In this document: piece by piece, positions 35,758 through 48,719 of the stretch
Position numbering within the stretch: position 1 is the first letter of the stretch
Layout of the letters: each line of letters begins with the position of its first letter
NCBI GenBank assembly: GCA_029891345.1
Contig: CM056994.1
Span: 59,985,251 to 60,049,250, forward strand
Source: Dryococelus australis
Lineage: Eukaryota; Arthropoda; Insecta; Phasmatodea; Phasmatidae
Length of the DNA: 64,000 nucleotides
Direction: 5' to 3'
The notes under the pieces: generated by a model
What the model saw: the letters and a program-made list of their open reading frames with translations, nothing else
The model's database searches: none
What the model was told of the DNA's origin: nothing
Position numbers and translations under genes: made by a program

Positions 35758-36526
35758 CTCAATAAGATAAACGTAAACGTCGTGGAAAGAATTGAGGTTA
35801 ACGAATTGGTGGATTGCTGCTCTTCGTGATGGCATGAAATTTATGCCGGTGGAATGTATATGTGCAAAGTTGCAGTTTTATTATAGCAAAATCCGGAATA
35901 TATTTCTTTACCAAAATGCTTCGAAACAACGATCATAAGTGTTAATTACCAACAAAATTTTAGTACAGATTATGCAGCAACGCATTTATTTCAGTTAATG
36001 AGTAGACCTACTGTGTAGATATGAAACATTAACAGTTGTGTACTGGCGTCATGTGTTGTTTTAAAGTTGACTTCATTGTCTTATTAGGATTACTTAATTT
36101 GTTTTAAGTGTTTTTTAACATTTTTTAACACTTGCATTATGTTTCTTTTTGCACGCAACTACACTTGGCATAAGCCGTTGCAGTCAGAGGTTGTTGTGTG
36201 TCTGAGCTCGTGGATACGGATCAATACAGTAAAAACATTTCTCGAGGTCTATTACAAAATCTCTCTTGTAATTTTACAAACCAGTAATGTTATCACAGAA
36301 ATTTTTGTACTGTTGCAACCATTTCCAAAACTACAAATTATTGTTAGTAAAAATAAAACGTATTTTTTTACAATGTAGTTGCGTTAAAACTCGGCCAGAC
36401 GAAGTGTATTAAAACGTGGTAGGTAGGTAGATAGTAGAGTAGAGTGAATACGGGTTACAGCGATCATAATAGTTGTGCAAAATTAGTTTACACGTCCCAA
36501 TAACGAACTGCTTTTTTTGCCAACAG
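35758..36526. other. Intergenic DNA
   Basis: AT-rich with only short frames. Confidence 0.4.
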
Positions 36527-36829
36527 GACTATCATCAAACATGTGGATCGGATTTGAAGTTAGAACATTGTTTATTAAAACATTATTGCTTTCAGATGGT
36601 TTTGTACTTTCGCCAATTTCCGATGTAATTAGATTGAATTCAAACTGGTAAAAGTATTTTATTCATATTAAAGGGCTTGTCTTTTGAAAATTAAGTAATA
36701 AACAAGTACGTTCTTCACTATTGACCAAGTGACTTTGAAAGTTGTATTGGTAGGTCCTATATAGTAGGTCAATGTTGGGTACATGCGCAGAAGACGAAAT
36801 GTCGGTGTACCTCCTTTTTAGTCTGCAGG
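36527..36829 (+). repeat. Dispersed repeat, copy 1 (partner at 41.94 kb)
   Basis: Shares GGATAACATTTGAGGTTAGAAC-like and ACGTTC.TCACT.TT.ACCA.GTGACTT blocks with 41940-42232, same orientation. It ends just before the inverted motif at 36830. Confidence 0.6.
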
Positions 36830-37159
36830 TATTGTCCATTTCATATAAGTGGTCCCAAATTTGACAGACAATGTGACCAACCTACACACTATGTAGGCCT
36901 AAACAGTAAATGCTCTCGCTCCTACAGTATTGTATTAGCTGATGAACTGCTGTGAAATCCGTGTTGTTAGGTTGGCTATTTTGATGATGTCTTTGGAAGA
37001 AAATAGTACTCGGAACTAAAAGTTGTAATTTAAAATCTTAATTATTCGTACAACATTTATGGTGTAAATTATGTTTATAAAGCAATATTAAAATTTCTTG
37101 GCTATTAGTAACGGGACTTTAAAAACATGTTCAGCATTTATGACATAGTATGTCGACAC

Positions 37160-37640
37160 ATACGAACAGTAAACGTTTCCAGCCAATGGTTAGCCATGTT
37201 TATGTTTCCAGCCCGGTGAAGGAAGTTGTGCGAGCGCGTTTTTTCTCATTGTGTTTATTATACGAATATCTTATTGGCGTTGTTGGAATATTTATTCGGT
37301 AGTTAATTATTTTTTATTTTCTTTTTCTAAACATAGTTTGTTGTAGGTACCGTTGTAGTGCGTTTTGTTGAGTGAAATGTAATACTAGTCGGTACGTCGT
37401 TAAAACTGCTCGTTCCGCCATTTTCCTAACCGCCTTCCAAAATGAAGTGACACGAATTTAATTTCCGTATATAAGTTTAAGTTTGTTTGTATCAGGAAAC
37501 GTGCGCAGTGTTGATTTTACTGAATGATTTCGCAAATAAATTATTTAATGCTAGTGACGAACAAACGTGATTTTAGTGAAACAAACTCGCAAGGATTGCC
37601 ATTGAAAAACACGTGTTCAGGAGGTTACAACAGTAAGTTT
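37160..37640 (+). other. Possible untranslated first exon
   Basis: A non-repetitive stretch with few ATGs ends in a donor-like AACAGTAAGTTT (about 37628-37639). No coding sequence follows that I can connect to it. Weak. Confidence 0.2.
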
Positions 37641-37974
37641 GCGTGTTTTGTAAATGTATTTGTAAACCGTTAATATAATTATTGAAATGCACGTGGCCTA
37701 AAAAATGCCTCACTTCCACACTATTATAGCGAGTGAATAATATTTGTTTGTCTTCATCGTAAATTCGAGTGTAAGGTTAACTTCGGTCAAAGCGTGTGCG
37801 TGTATTTATTGCTGCATCTGTACGAATACCAACAGCGACTTATGCACCACGTTTTGCATTTTCATTAAAGTTATACATTTTCGAAGTTAAATAATTTTAA
37901 TGTTATTTCCATAAGAGCAAAATTTTCCACTGCTCCATCAAAACGATATGCAACTCAAAATTTGCCACACATTC

Positions 37975-38470
37975 ATGCCGGAATCACATAGACCTGACCA
38001 ACAGCACGACACGACCAAAAACGCAACCCCGATACATTTCAATGTGACTACTTGAATTTACAGCACGACCTACACCACGCTCTCGGCATTTAACCTAACT
38101 ATTTAGAAGGCGCTGATAGGCTACGTTAGTTTCAACGGCGCTGAACAAGAGGGAAATTTGTAATACATAATGGTGACAAATTGGCATAGCTAATGCATAC
38201 AAAATTAAAATTATTATTTTTAAGAGTTAGATACAGTAGTTTTAAATTTATTTTTCCTTTAAGCTGCGTATTTACCATTGTAGGGAAAGCTTGCAATACA
38301 ATTTCATTTTGCAATGTTGTACATTCTGTGCGTCGTGCCGCACGACACGACGAAGAATAGAAAATTGCTGTTCGGACAACAGAATCGGTCGGGCTTACGA
38401 CAATCTATCTTGTATTTCATTGGCTGTTGGCCGTGGTGTCGTGCACGTTGGGGCTATGTGATTCCGGCAT
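37975..38470. mobile_element. Inverted-repeat element, ATGCCGGAATCACATAG termini
   Basis: About 496 bp; both ends read ATGCCGGAATCACATAG inward for 17 identical bases, then CACGACAC-rich subterminal DNA. ATTGGCTGTTGG lies near the right end. Non-coding. Confidence 0.8.
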
Positions 38471-40257
38471 CGTAAGAACATCAAAATAATCCCGTCTCAC
38501 GAAAGACGATAAACTAAAGCCTCCCCACTCTGTTCACTTTTTCCTTTTCCCCTCGAAATAAAATAAAGATGATACCCTAATTGGGCTCACATTTTGTTGC
38601 TATGAACATTTCTATGTGTTATTATTGACTCCTTTTCTGGAGGGTTTCAAAATGTAAAGCTTACTGGTCATGCAAACTTTTAAGTTGAATCACTTGTATT
38701 TTTTAGAACGTTTATAAAATTTGTCAAGTTTGTTACGCAGGGATAATTGTTAGCAAAAATGTTTTTCCTGTTTTTAAAGTCTCTATTTGAAAGTAACATA
38801 ATGGCATCGAGGTTTAAACGTTGGAATCTTTCATAAACATTTTGAGCATTTTTGTTTTGCAAATTAAAAGCGCTCATATGTTTTTAACTTACGTTGTTAA
38901 GAATATTGTAAGAGTAACAGAAGAATAATTCATATAAACAGGATTTGCGTTGGAAAGGCAACTTTCTGATATCAAGTAAATTACGACATGCTTATCAAAC
39001 AAAATTCTTTCAATTTAAGCACCCAACGAAGGTCCTCCAACATCATAAAGAAGTGTCTCATGCATCAGCAGGAACTGCGACATTCCAAATTTTATCGCTA
39101 AGGAAAATGAACTTTATGATGTCTTCAATCTTGGGTAGGTGGAGCATCTTTTTAGTGTGTAAGTAACATGTTTGTTTGATATATTGTTGCTGTAGATCAC
39201 ATCTGCTTCTCTAGAGCGCTTTGTAACATCTCTGAACTGAAATACAGTTTTTCATTAGGTACCCCGAGAACAAGCCTAGGGATGTATTCACAATTCTGAG
39301 GAGGGAGGTTGTGCGACTGAACTTCAGTGTAAATATCAACACTGATTTAGTCAGAAATTAGTCTTTATTCGCAGCATGACAATCTGAACACGTAGATATT
39401 TGAGAAAAGTTATTAAAGTATTTTGTTACTAATGAGAGCTATTGAAATTAAGTAACAATTGCTTAAATATTATTTTGTATACCTACATACTTTAACATCC
39501 TGAGAAATATAACCATCATAAAAGTATCAGGCTGTACAGAGTTTGTTGCCATATCATACCACAAAGCTGAATTATGTACTTTTAATGCAATAGCAGGCAT
39601 AGTCTGTATGTAAGAATGTATACTGTATTTGAAAAGAAGGTGTGGGAGGGGGGGGGGGTGGTCAGTATTTCGGTATTTGTGCATTCCTGGGGGGGGGGGG
39701 ATCTTGGTATTTGGTGTTCGTGGAAACTTTCCTCGGGTAAGTATGACAAGATTAGTTGTTATTAATATATTTCGAGTACCATGTATTAAAAAACAGTATC
39801 TTATTCATTTGACAGTCAAAATACAATTTCATTTTCGTGCATCCTGGTTACAAATTTCTTGCAAGGTAAAAAAAATATCAATATATAGACTTATTACATG
39901 GGCTGTTAGTCATTTACATAAAACATTTATAAAAAAAAAAAAAAATCCGATTGTTACCAACCTGCAACTGTTAGAACAGCCCCTTCACAGCTTCTAAAAG
40001 TCATTTGGGAGGAGGCACGTGCAGTTTGTTTACAAAAAACAGGCAGTCATATGTTGTTTGTTTACAAATACTGGCAGTCACGTGGTGTTTGTTTGCAAAC
40101 AGTCACCTTCAATGCCAGTTCAGCTGTGGTGGAAGGGTACATAGCCACCCAGATGCTATTGGCACTACTTTCCTAGAACTGTCAATTTTGAGACCACTTA
40201 TATGAAATGGACAATAGTTGGTCTTAACGTCTCGTCGACAGCGAGGTCAATATGTAT
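38471..40257. other. Unassigned DNA with short frames
   Basis: Frames at 38945-39166 and 39629-39997 are open but have no recognisable domain. A stretch at 39247-39360 (RYPENKPRDVFTILRREVV, then VRLNFSVNI) reads like coding sequence but has no identifiable family. G and A homopolymers interrupt it. Confidence 0.3.
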
Positions 40258-40833
40258 GTTTCACATATACCGATCACGCCAAACAGACAGAGCAGGCAGA
40301 ATCAATGGTTGTCCTCATGTAAGCAGATTTTCTACGTAGCCATTTTGCTGTTGAATTCGTGATTTTTAACGCCAAGATTCTAAAACAAATGATAGGTTAC
40401 AAACTAGATGCTGTCGTCTTTCTACAAATGTTTATTAATTCCTTTGTAGTGCTATTTATTTGCTAAAGGATTTTCAAGATACCCAAAAATATTTTACGCT
40501 TTAGTGATATCTTTCGGGTCGTTTTCAAACAACGTTTATTTAATACAAATGTTGAATAAAATTAACGTTTCATTCACGTATTTCATTATAAATACGTACA
40601 TCAAACCATCCTAAACATCCACATCAATATACGTAGATTATTCACGAAATTGGTAGCATAAAATATGTGAACCAGCTGACTTCTGGGCAATATCGGCGGT
40701 GATTTCTACGAGCAGAAAATATCGGCGTGAGCTCAATTTGTGTGTGCGACTCGCGCGGACACCAAGAACGGCTTCTGATTGGCTGTTCTAGTTTCCCGCT
40801 GTCTGTTCGGCGTGATCGGCGTATATGTGAACC
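40258..40833. mobile_element. Inverted-repeat element, TTCACATATAC...CGATCACGCC termini
   Basis: About 30-bp termini: CACATATACCGATCACGCC on the left and, in reverse, CACATATACGCCGATCACG on the right, each continuing into AACAGACAG. ATTGGCTGTTCT lies subterminally on the right. Non-coding. Confidence 0.6.
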
Positions 40834-40937
40834 AGGATTTCCAGGGTCGGGGCAAGATGCTCGGAGAAGTAGGAACGAAGAGGGAATCGTCCAGCTCAGC
40901 ACTCGCCTGGAGCGATCTCGAGAAACTGGAAAATAGA

Positions 40938-41024
40938 AATCAGGTTGACTGGAACGGGATTCGAACCCGTGTCCTCGCAATTGCCAGTGCAAAGTTCAAC
41001 CACTGCTCCAGCTCGCTCGGTAAG
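40938..41024 (-). mobile_element. tRNA-like SINE head or tRNA pseudogene
   Basis: Minus strand: GAGCTGGAGCAGTGGTTGAA (A-box region), then ACGGGTTCGAATCCCGT, a perfect five-pair T stem with B box (40953-40969), then TTCCAG pairing with the start. The anticodon stem is poor. A different family from the 9.7-kb SINE. Confidence 0.55.
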
Positions 41025-41145
41025 TGCTAAAACGTGTACAGTTGCTCACGCAAATGTTAAACTAATCTTTATTGTAGCCACGTGGTATTGACAATCATAG
41101 CGGCAATAAAAAAAAAAGACTCCTCAATGTTGGACTACTGCGCAG

Positions 41146-41439
41146 CTAACATGCGCGCTCTACACTAAATATTCCTGCTGAGGTTCCGTCCACTCGGCGT
41201 GATTGCAGAGGAGAAAAAAAGGGGGGTGTGGTTGTGCTGCGACATGGCCGTTCGTTTTGCGTGAATACGTCTACGTTGATTTGCTCGGACGTCTTGATGT
41301 TTATTTTACGTTCCCGGCATCGCTTCACTCGATCACGTGAGGTTTTATGGGGATCACTGGATTGCTTTTGAGATGATCTTGCCAACCGTATACGTTTTCT
41401 GTATTTTGACTTGGCTTTTTGACGAGTATAGGCTGGCAT
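41146..41439 (-). CDS. Hypothetical basic protein, 97 residues
   Basis: An open frame with a very basic N-terminal half (KAKSKYRKRIRLARSSQK, then RDRVKRCRERK) and a Ser/Thr/Pro-rich end. The composition suggests a nuclear, nucleic-acid-binding segment. It could be one exon of a longer gene or the start of a transposon ORF. No family recognised and no neighbours support it. Confidence 0.25.
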   Translation of the reverse strand: MPAYTRQKAKSKYRKRIRLARSSQKQSSDPHKTSRDRVKRCRERKINIKTSEQINVDVFTQNERPCRSTTTPPFFSPLQSRRVDGTSAGIFSVERAC

Positions 41440-41939
41440 TGTGTTAAGTTTTCATAATTTTGTACATTAAACTCATACAATTTCACCTTAACTGCTCCAC
41501 AAAAATGTTTTTACTACACGCAATCTATTGATCTTGGCGAGAGCTGTCGATTGTAACCTAAACGAGCGTCGTAGCTTCTCCTAGTCAGAAGTTATACTAC
41601 GCGCAATTTATGAGATGTGGCGAAACGAACTAAAAATTGACACCCTCCCCCAATCCCCCCTCCCCCTCGGGCACGATGCTTCGCAGTCTTCACTCAAAGT
41701 AACATAGTCTCTGATCCTTTGGCAATCGAGTGGTGTAATTGAATTTCGAATGTAGACGATAGATTCGGAGCTGCAATGTCAAACTGTATTCCCCGATTTT
41801 GTTATCATCGGATTTTCTGTATTGCCTCCCACTATGGTTACAAATTTGAAGACGTATTTACATCAAAATGCGTCAGAGTTCTCAAACGAGCTGCACAGTG
41901 GCCGCTCTCACTGTTCCAAAATTGGACTGGTTTTTCCGC

Positions 41940-42232
41940 CAGTAGCATCGTCGAAAACGACGTGGATAACATTTGAGGTTAGAACACCGTTTATCTAAGT
42001 ATGTGCTCTGAGATTTTTGTACACTTCCTGTAACCTAGTTTTATTGCTTCTAGGTTATCTTCGAGTTTGTCAAAGTGTTTCGTTTATTTGAAAGGACGGA
42101 TGTGTTGAAAATAAAATGTAAACAAACACGTTCGTCACTGTTAACCATGTGACTTCGACAGCTGCGTTGGCGATGGACGAACAAATTTCGGTGACACGCA
42201 CGGGAGACGAAAATCTGTCTACATCATCTTTA
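41940..42232 (+). repeat. Dispersed repeat, copy 2 (partner at 36.53 kb)
   Basis: Same orientation and blocks as copy 1. It too ends at the terminus of an inverted-repeat element. Confidence 0.6.
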
Positions 42233-42852
42233 TACCGTGTCCCAATTCGCCGAGAAAGTACTCTCTTGCTCACTCTTGACGTCACAGAGAGTCCTCTCTG
42301 CTGTCTCAACTCCGTGGAGAGAGCGCGAGAGGGAGAGTGAACGACGTTATACACTCTGTGCTAACTCTCGCACCCTCTCTGGCAGCCATTTTGTTTTCAA
42401 GTATAACTTCAAATATCCAGATACATTTTGTTGTTTCTTAAGTAGTGTTAGAAATATTTTATCGTCTTGACTTAATCATTGCGATTGTGAAATGTGTAAT
42501 AACAGCAATATTCCGTTTTATAGGGAACATAAGTTATGATTTTATTATGTTCACATATCATTTAGGTTAATGGTGTGAATATTATTAAATACTGCAATTT
42601 GCAAGTTTTTAATCACTCAAAATTGTAATAAATTAAAATTAATTAATAATTCGCAAAATACTGGGCATTTATTCTAGGAAAGTGAAAGGCCAGCCATATT
42701 TTATTTTTCGCTATTTATTACTTTTTCTGTCAGAGAAATATTGCCGAAGGCTTACAAAGGGCACAAGTCTCAATTCGCTAAAGAGAGCCAGTGAGTGCCA
42801 GAGTGAGAGTAGCTAGTGAGAGTGAGCACGTTTTCGAGTAGAGACACGGCCT
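42233..42852. mobile_element. Inverted-repeat element, ACCGTGTCCC...GAGACACGG termini
   Basis: About 620 bp. Left ACCGTGTCCCAATTCGCCGA and right (reversed) GGCCGTGTCTCTACTCGAAA are related. Both continue into CTCACTCT/AGAGTGAG-rich subterminal DNA. AT-rich non-coding interior. Confidence 0.65.
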
Positions 42853-43894
42853 TTGTCTATGGGCGTGATCGGCTTGCTTGTGAATCAGGCATAGCCTAAG
42901 TTAGAGTGATGGCGGCACCCCTGCCTGCAAACCAGTCGGACATTATGAGACGCCCGCCAACCTTCTGCGAAGATATTTACGACCTCCCTGACTCACTCTC
43001 TGACGCAGTGAGTGAGTAATGAGCGGTTATTACTGCCTCGTCCTGCGCCCTGTTTGGTCACAAGGGCGCGGAGGATCTGCCGTCATTGAGATCAGTTTCA
43101 CGTGCTCACGTTCTTCAAGTTCCGAACGTACGCACACTACTTCACTCTGTGGTATTATTCACGGTAATAGCGAATCCCTGTCAGTGAAATTAATCATCTT
43201 TGTCATCTTAAAAATGATCACGAAAGTAACGAGAACTTTACATATGCGGCGTTGGTCCATCAATATTAACAGTTTGAGCAAACCGATAGTAACTTAACTC
43301 GTTTATTCAGTTTGCACCCTAATACCTACTCACATATACACTTCAAATTTTAAGAGTAAAATGTGCTAAATAAATCACAAAAATATGTCTGAAGCAGTAA
43401 ACTTTGTATTAAGCAAGTTATTGGAATAACTGCAAGAAATCAAAAGCGTTTCAAATAATAGCTTACAAACATTCCCTGAGCCGCGAGTGCAAATCATGTG
43501 CTATTTTATAAAATATTCAAGTAGTAGGGAACTGGAGATTGACGGCCAACGGCGTCTGGCACCGGAGCTGGCCGGCCGCCATTGTGTTACGTCACCTGTC
43601 CGCAATACTGTACCAACATGACCTTGCCTTCATCTTCCTTAACCCCGGTAACCTCTGACCCCAAAAACCTATATAAAAAAATTATTTAAAAAATATATGA
43701 AAAATTGTTACGAGAAAAAGACATTAAATTTAAAAAACGTATTAAAAAAATTTTATTACAAATTTAATTTAAAATAAAAAAAAAGATTTAGAAATGACTA
43801 AAAAATATTAAAACATAATTTAAAAATTCTATTCCCCTTGGTAGCCATTTTCCATAGCAATATCCTTGTTTCCCTAAAAATATCCATTTTTCCC
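42853..43894. other. Intergenic DNA left of the large inverted repeat
   Basis: A GC-richer stretch to 43130, then AT-rich DNA with A-rich low-complexity sequence at 43670-43830. No gene supported. Confidence 0.4.
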
Positions 43895-46240
43895 CTTAAA
43901 ATATCAGTAACATAAAAAAGTTGTTTCTGGCCCACCAGGCGTCAGGAGACGGACACATGGAGCCTAATTAGCATTATTTCAGGCGTCGGACTGCGGAACC
44001 AGGAGCGAGAATTTCACTTTTTTCCTTTTTTCCCTTCCAAAACGGTCGATTTCACGAACAAAAACCTCACTTTTGTCCTTCTTCCCTCAAAATGTCCATA
44101 ATTTCCCTCCCACCACAGGCGGCCATTTTGGAAGCCAGTGCTAATTAGCATAATCCGGACAGGTTGCACAGTGTGGCGGTGGTTTGCACAATGGGGCGAA
44201 ATCGGTCGGAAATTGAGAAATTCCTGCCAAATTGAGAAGTCATTCCCAGCGGCCATATTTGCTATCGCCGACCTATGTCTACCCAGGAAAATAGTCGACC
44301 AGCAGAGGATGTCGACCATTTTGGCGGCCAGCGCCTCGCTGGTGACGTAGGTAGGGCATCAAGGCGTCGCGAACGATCACATGCCATGTAACACTGCCCC
44401 CCCCCTTAAGGTTGTGTGTTCGCATAACATTTATAAGCATTGTTGGCTATAATTTCCGAAACTTTCAAGTTATAATTGTCAAATTCATAACATAGGCATC
44501 AACCACGACTAGAAGAAGGATCACGGGGTCAAGCATGCTTGATGTCAACTGATAAGAATAGGTGGCTATAATTTCCGAACCATTTTAGTTAAAGTAAACT
44601 TCATAACATAGGCATACATCCCGACTAGGAGAAGGGTCATGGGGACAAAGATGCTCCATGTCAAATTATGAGCATAGGAGGCTGTAATTTCCGAACCACT
44701 TAAGTTATAGTTGTCAAATTCATATCATAGACATCCACCATGACTAGGAGAGGGGTCACAGGGACAAGTATGCAATATGTCAGTGTATAAGAATAAGTTA
44801 TTGTCGCCAAATTAATAACATAGACATCAAACAAGACTATGATAGAAGGCTGTACGTTACGAAGCGTTTGAGATACAACTACCAAAATCATAATACATGA
44901 ATAACCCCCCAACGGAGAGAAGGGATGTGCGGAAATATGTCGGCCTCCAAGTGTCCCCGTTCTTACTCACCTCTATCCCTCCTGTCCCCTTGGTCCCACC
45001 GCCTGGTCACACACACACACACACACTTCCTCATGTGATGCCCCCTCAGCACCATGACCTTCCACTCGTCCTCGTACTCTGTCCCTCTATCCCTTGTCCT
45101 CCCCCTCCACCTGCCTACATCACCCCAGACCATACATCCTCGAGCACTCGCAACCGCCCGGCCAACGATACCACCGGCCTTGCACCCATGAGCTGTGTAC
45201 TGAGACGTCAATGTGTCTATGTACATATGCCATAAGATGTCACTCACCATGAAAACACAGTCATCGATAAACAGCCGAGTCCCCCGCATATACAACACCT
45301 GCTAGAATGATAAGCATCCTATTACAAAAAACTAATTATCCCCTACCTTAACTGGTGTAGCAGTGAATACATGCAGGCCACGAACACATCTCACCATGTC
45401 GTCGTCGTCTTCGTTGACGATGTGACCTCGCTGTAAGCAGAGACCACAATGACCGGTCCTACATTTCCGTGTATGGTAGATAGCGACCAAGCACTACATC
45501 CCCACAACCTCACCCTTCACAACATGTTTATCAGTATTGAAAGCTAACAATGCATGTAATCTGCACCTGGCCTCGAGGTATCGCAGGTTCGATTCTTGTA
45601 GAGAGTGAAAATAATAATACAAATCGACATAAAAGCTGTCATGCTGTATTCAACAGTGGTAAAAATTACAGTCAGTTCCCGACCTGCACTCGCGTACCAA
45701 GCTCATCACACACATACACACATGCACTCACAGAGATAGTCATATGCATTGCTCTGTGTGCTACTCACATCGTCCATTAGCGTACACAAAAGGAAATAAA
45801 TAAAGTATTGTAGTTTTGATTCCCGTTGAGAGCACATGCTGACACACCTGCAGACATTCGTCGGTCCCACCGCCCATAAAGAGACTAACATGATGGTCAT
45901 ACTCTGTCTCCATCCTGCAATTACAGACAGTCATACCCTGTCGCCCACCCGTCCTCATGTACCGACCTTCTTTTTTTTTTTTTTGCAATTAGAGACAGTG
46001 ATACACCACATAGTTGGCTGTAATTTCCGAACCATTTGAGATTCAACTAGCAAAAGAATATCATAACATGTGCTTACATATTCTACAGTATCTCCGTCCT
46101 GCACTCGTGTACAGAAGCATGAGGAGTTAGAGAGGGCCAGGGAGGGTGTCAGGGAGGGGAGTCTGGGAGGGGTCAGGAAGGGATCGTCCTGCTCTATAAT
46201 AAGAGCCACACACACAATGTAAAGCATGCTAGACCGCGCT
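43895..46240 (+). repeat. Left arm of the large inverted repeat
   Basis: Marks shared with the right arm: GTGCTAATTAGCATAATCCG, CAGCAGAGGATGTCGACC, CATGCTGACACACCTGCAGA, TAGCGACCAAGCACTACATC. Outer limit near 43895, where GGGCCAGAAACAAC-type homology fades. Confidence 0.85.
44420..44890 (+). repeat. 120-bp tandem array, left arm (about four units)
   Basis: Units marked by GGCTATAATTTCCGAAC at about 44441, 44563 and 44680, each with CATAACATAGGCATC and GACTAG.AGAAGG.TCA. The right arm holds about nine units. Confidence 0.85.
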
Positions 46241-48150
46241 GATCAAACGGCCCCCCATACAAACCAACAGAAACGAAACTATCACTCACGACCAGACTAT
46301 GACTTACACACACTAGCATACCAAAGCTTGTAATTACAGTCACTCATACCCGTATGTAACCATCAATATACAACAGTCATACTTCAACCCGCATTAGCGT
46401 ACTGAACCTTCAGTGCTCACAGATAGTCTGTAAACCCACACCAACTGGGGACCAACCTGCACTTGACAGGTACCTAGACTTCAATGTACATCACATACAC
46501 ATCCATAGAGTATTCTAAACAATTAAGTACAATCGAATTAGACATAGTGAACAAGGAGATATCACACACACACCAACATACACACACATGTATATATCAA
46601 CCACCTAAGTACTCTGTTTGTAGAGCAAAAGGCCAATAGGTAGCAATGTGAACCCACTGGAAGATTAGAGCACAATAATCGCTCTGTTTTTCCATGTATG
46701 GTATACATTATCGAACAAGAAAGTACATCACAACCACTGTATCAATAAATGTATGTACTTGAAAGTAACTATTGCATGTAGCCTGGAGACACAGAGAGTC
46801 ATATTCTGATGACCTTACCTGCACACGTGTACCGACCAAGCCTTTTTTTGTTTGTACAGTCATGGGAAGCCATACTCTGCCAGCCCTGCCCGTACCTTCA
46901 ATGCATGTAATTACAAGCAGTCATACTCTGTCGACCCTGCCAGAACCACAATGTATGTATTTACATTATGTACCAAGCCTTTGAAATTACAAGTAGTCGA
47001 CCCTTTCCAAACCGTTAATGTATGCCCTAAGACAGTTTCCGTCCAGTATTACATGTTCAGCGGTTCCACTATGATAACTGTTCTGTTGTGTTTACCCATA
47101 TTATCAAGTCTCGAAACCAGGTCCTTACGGACAGTTGTTTTTCTCCCCAGCCGAGTTTCGCCCACTAAAGTGCACAAAAGGAAAAAAAATAGTTATAAAC
47201 AAAATGGCCAGTAACTACCACATCGTGCAATGTATGTTCATCACAAATACTTACAGTCATAAGTCACACACACTGTGACAACCCAAGGCATGAACCCAGT
47301 AAGAAGGTATCATAATACACGCACTCACATATGTCAACTATGTATGTACTCTGTTCTTAGGCGAAGCAGAGTGGAGGTTTTATCTTAATGAGTGTAGCTG
47401 TTTCAGAAGACCTGCAGGTCGCGAGCTCATATCATCATCATGAACTCACCGGAAGCAATGACCTCCCGACGTTCTGTACATACAATATATTACTGATTAC
47501 ATGTTCGCCAGCAGACAATCGTTCGTCGGAGGGAAGCAAGGCCCCACTGACGAAATGTTATGAAGAGCCATCATCTACAAGCCCTAACCATATTATGGAG
47601 GCGAAGTGTGTACCTTGTATGCACACAGCAGGAAAGGTTCGAATGAAGATTAAGTTGAAGGTGTACGAGTAAAAAGAGGCCAACCTCACAGCCAGCAGTC
47701 GATACATCACAAACCACCATATCATGTTCATAATTATAGTCATACGTTGTCTCTGTCTCTTACATAAAGTCATGTACTAAGCCTTCACAATTACAGACGG
47801 CCAAAATCCTGCGACCCTGCCTATGTTTGTACTTTCGATGCATGTACCAAACCTTTCCGAGTAAAAAGCAGCCATACTCTATCGACCCTGTCTGCTTTCG
47901 AATTTTCAATGAGGGTACGTACAGGCAGTTTCCATCCAGTAGCCCAACAGTTCCACTGTGATAACTGCGATGCTGTTATTCGCCATCTACACAGCCTAAT
48001 GCTAATGGCTTTTTCTTGAAGTGATCTACATTCAAAGGACTTTTGAAAGATTTGGTTGAACCGAATATGTCAACAATGCCACACTATATTTGCTCTTTCC
48101 TGACAAGCATGAGTCCTAATATAATAAACCAACTTATCAATGAGGTAGAA
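46241..48150. other. Central non-coding part of the 8.9-kb element
   Basis: Degenerate repeats of 'AATTACA.GCAGTCATACTCTG' with 'GACCCTGCC' recur between about 46790 and 47900. No convincing gene. Confidence 0.45.
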
Positions 48151-48154
48151 CAAA

Positions 48155-48606
48155 ATGGTTCTTTTAAATTATAATATGTGGCTGGACTATAGCTATACAA
48201 AACCAGAACCTCACGAAGATGAATGTTGTACCAGAACCTTCAATAATCAGGCTTTAGCTGTGTCATATTTATCTGCAGCAGAAGTCGCGATTGTGGATAG
48301 TATACACAATATATGTCAAGAGGAAGAAGAAATGGTGGCCACGAGTTCTGGTTGGACACTGGTTCCGGTAAATGCTCTAGAGTTGGGAACTTGTGGGTAT
48401 GGTCCTATTCACAAATAAACACATACCAATGTTCCATTTTATGGAGAAGAAGAAGATGACACTACAGCTTCGCCTTCAGATGTTAGAAGGAGAGTTATAA
48501 ATTACTCCATGAACAGTCATTCACATACAGTTGCTAAACTGACTTGTACGACATCGGTACTGCCAGGTGTCATCCGTGAGGAGTCAGTATCAAGTAGTCA
48601 TCCGTG
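48155..48606 (+). pseudogene. Virus-like ORF fragment with SGWTL block
   Basis: The frame from ATG 48155 is acidic (CQEEEEM) and then has SSGWTLVPVNALELG. An in-frame TAA at 48416-48418 interrupts it and the same frame runs on to a TGA at 48604-48606. I associate the SGW block with N-terminal parts of polymerase-linked ORFs in virus-like elements; that is tentative. It lies upstream of, and in the same direction as, the finger ORF. Confidence 0.4.
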
Positions 48607-48719
48607 AGGAGTCAGCACTACGTAATAGTACACATGTGTGTTTATGTTCACACATATGCATGAAGAGGATGCAATAGAGTATGCCTACATGTGAAACATC
48701 TAAGAGCAATCAATAATTA

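Larger units (their letters stand above)
36830..40214. mobile_element. Candidate DNA element bounded by a 37-bp inverted repeat
   Basis: TTGTCCATTTCATATAAGTG at about 36832 is mirrored by CACTTATATGAAATGGACAA ending at about 40213; the match runs about 37 bp with few differences, with TA just outside each end. The 3.4-kb interior has no recognisable transposase and holds another inverted-repeat element. Tc1/mariner-like boundaries are possible, but the pairing may be coincidental. Confidence 0.4.
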
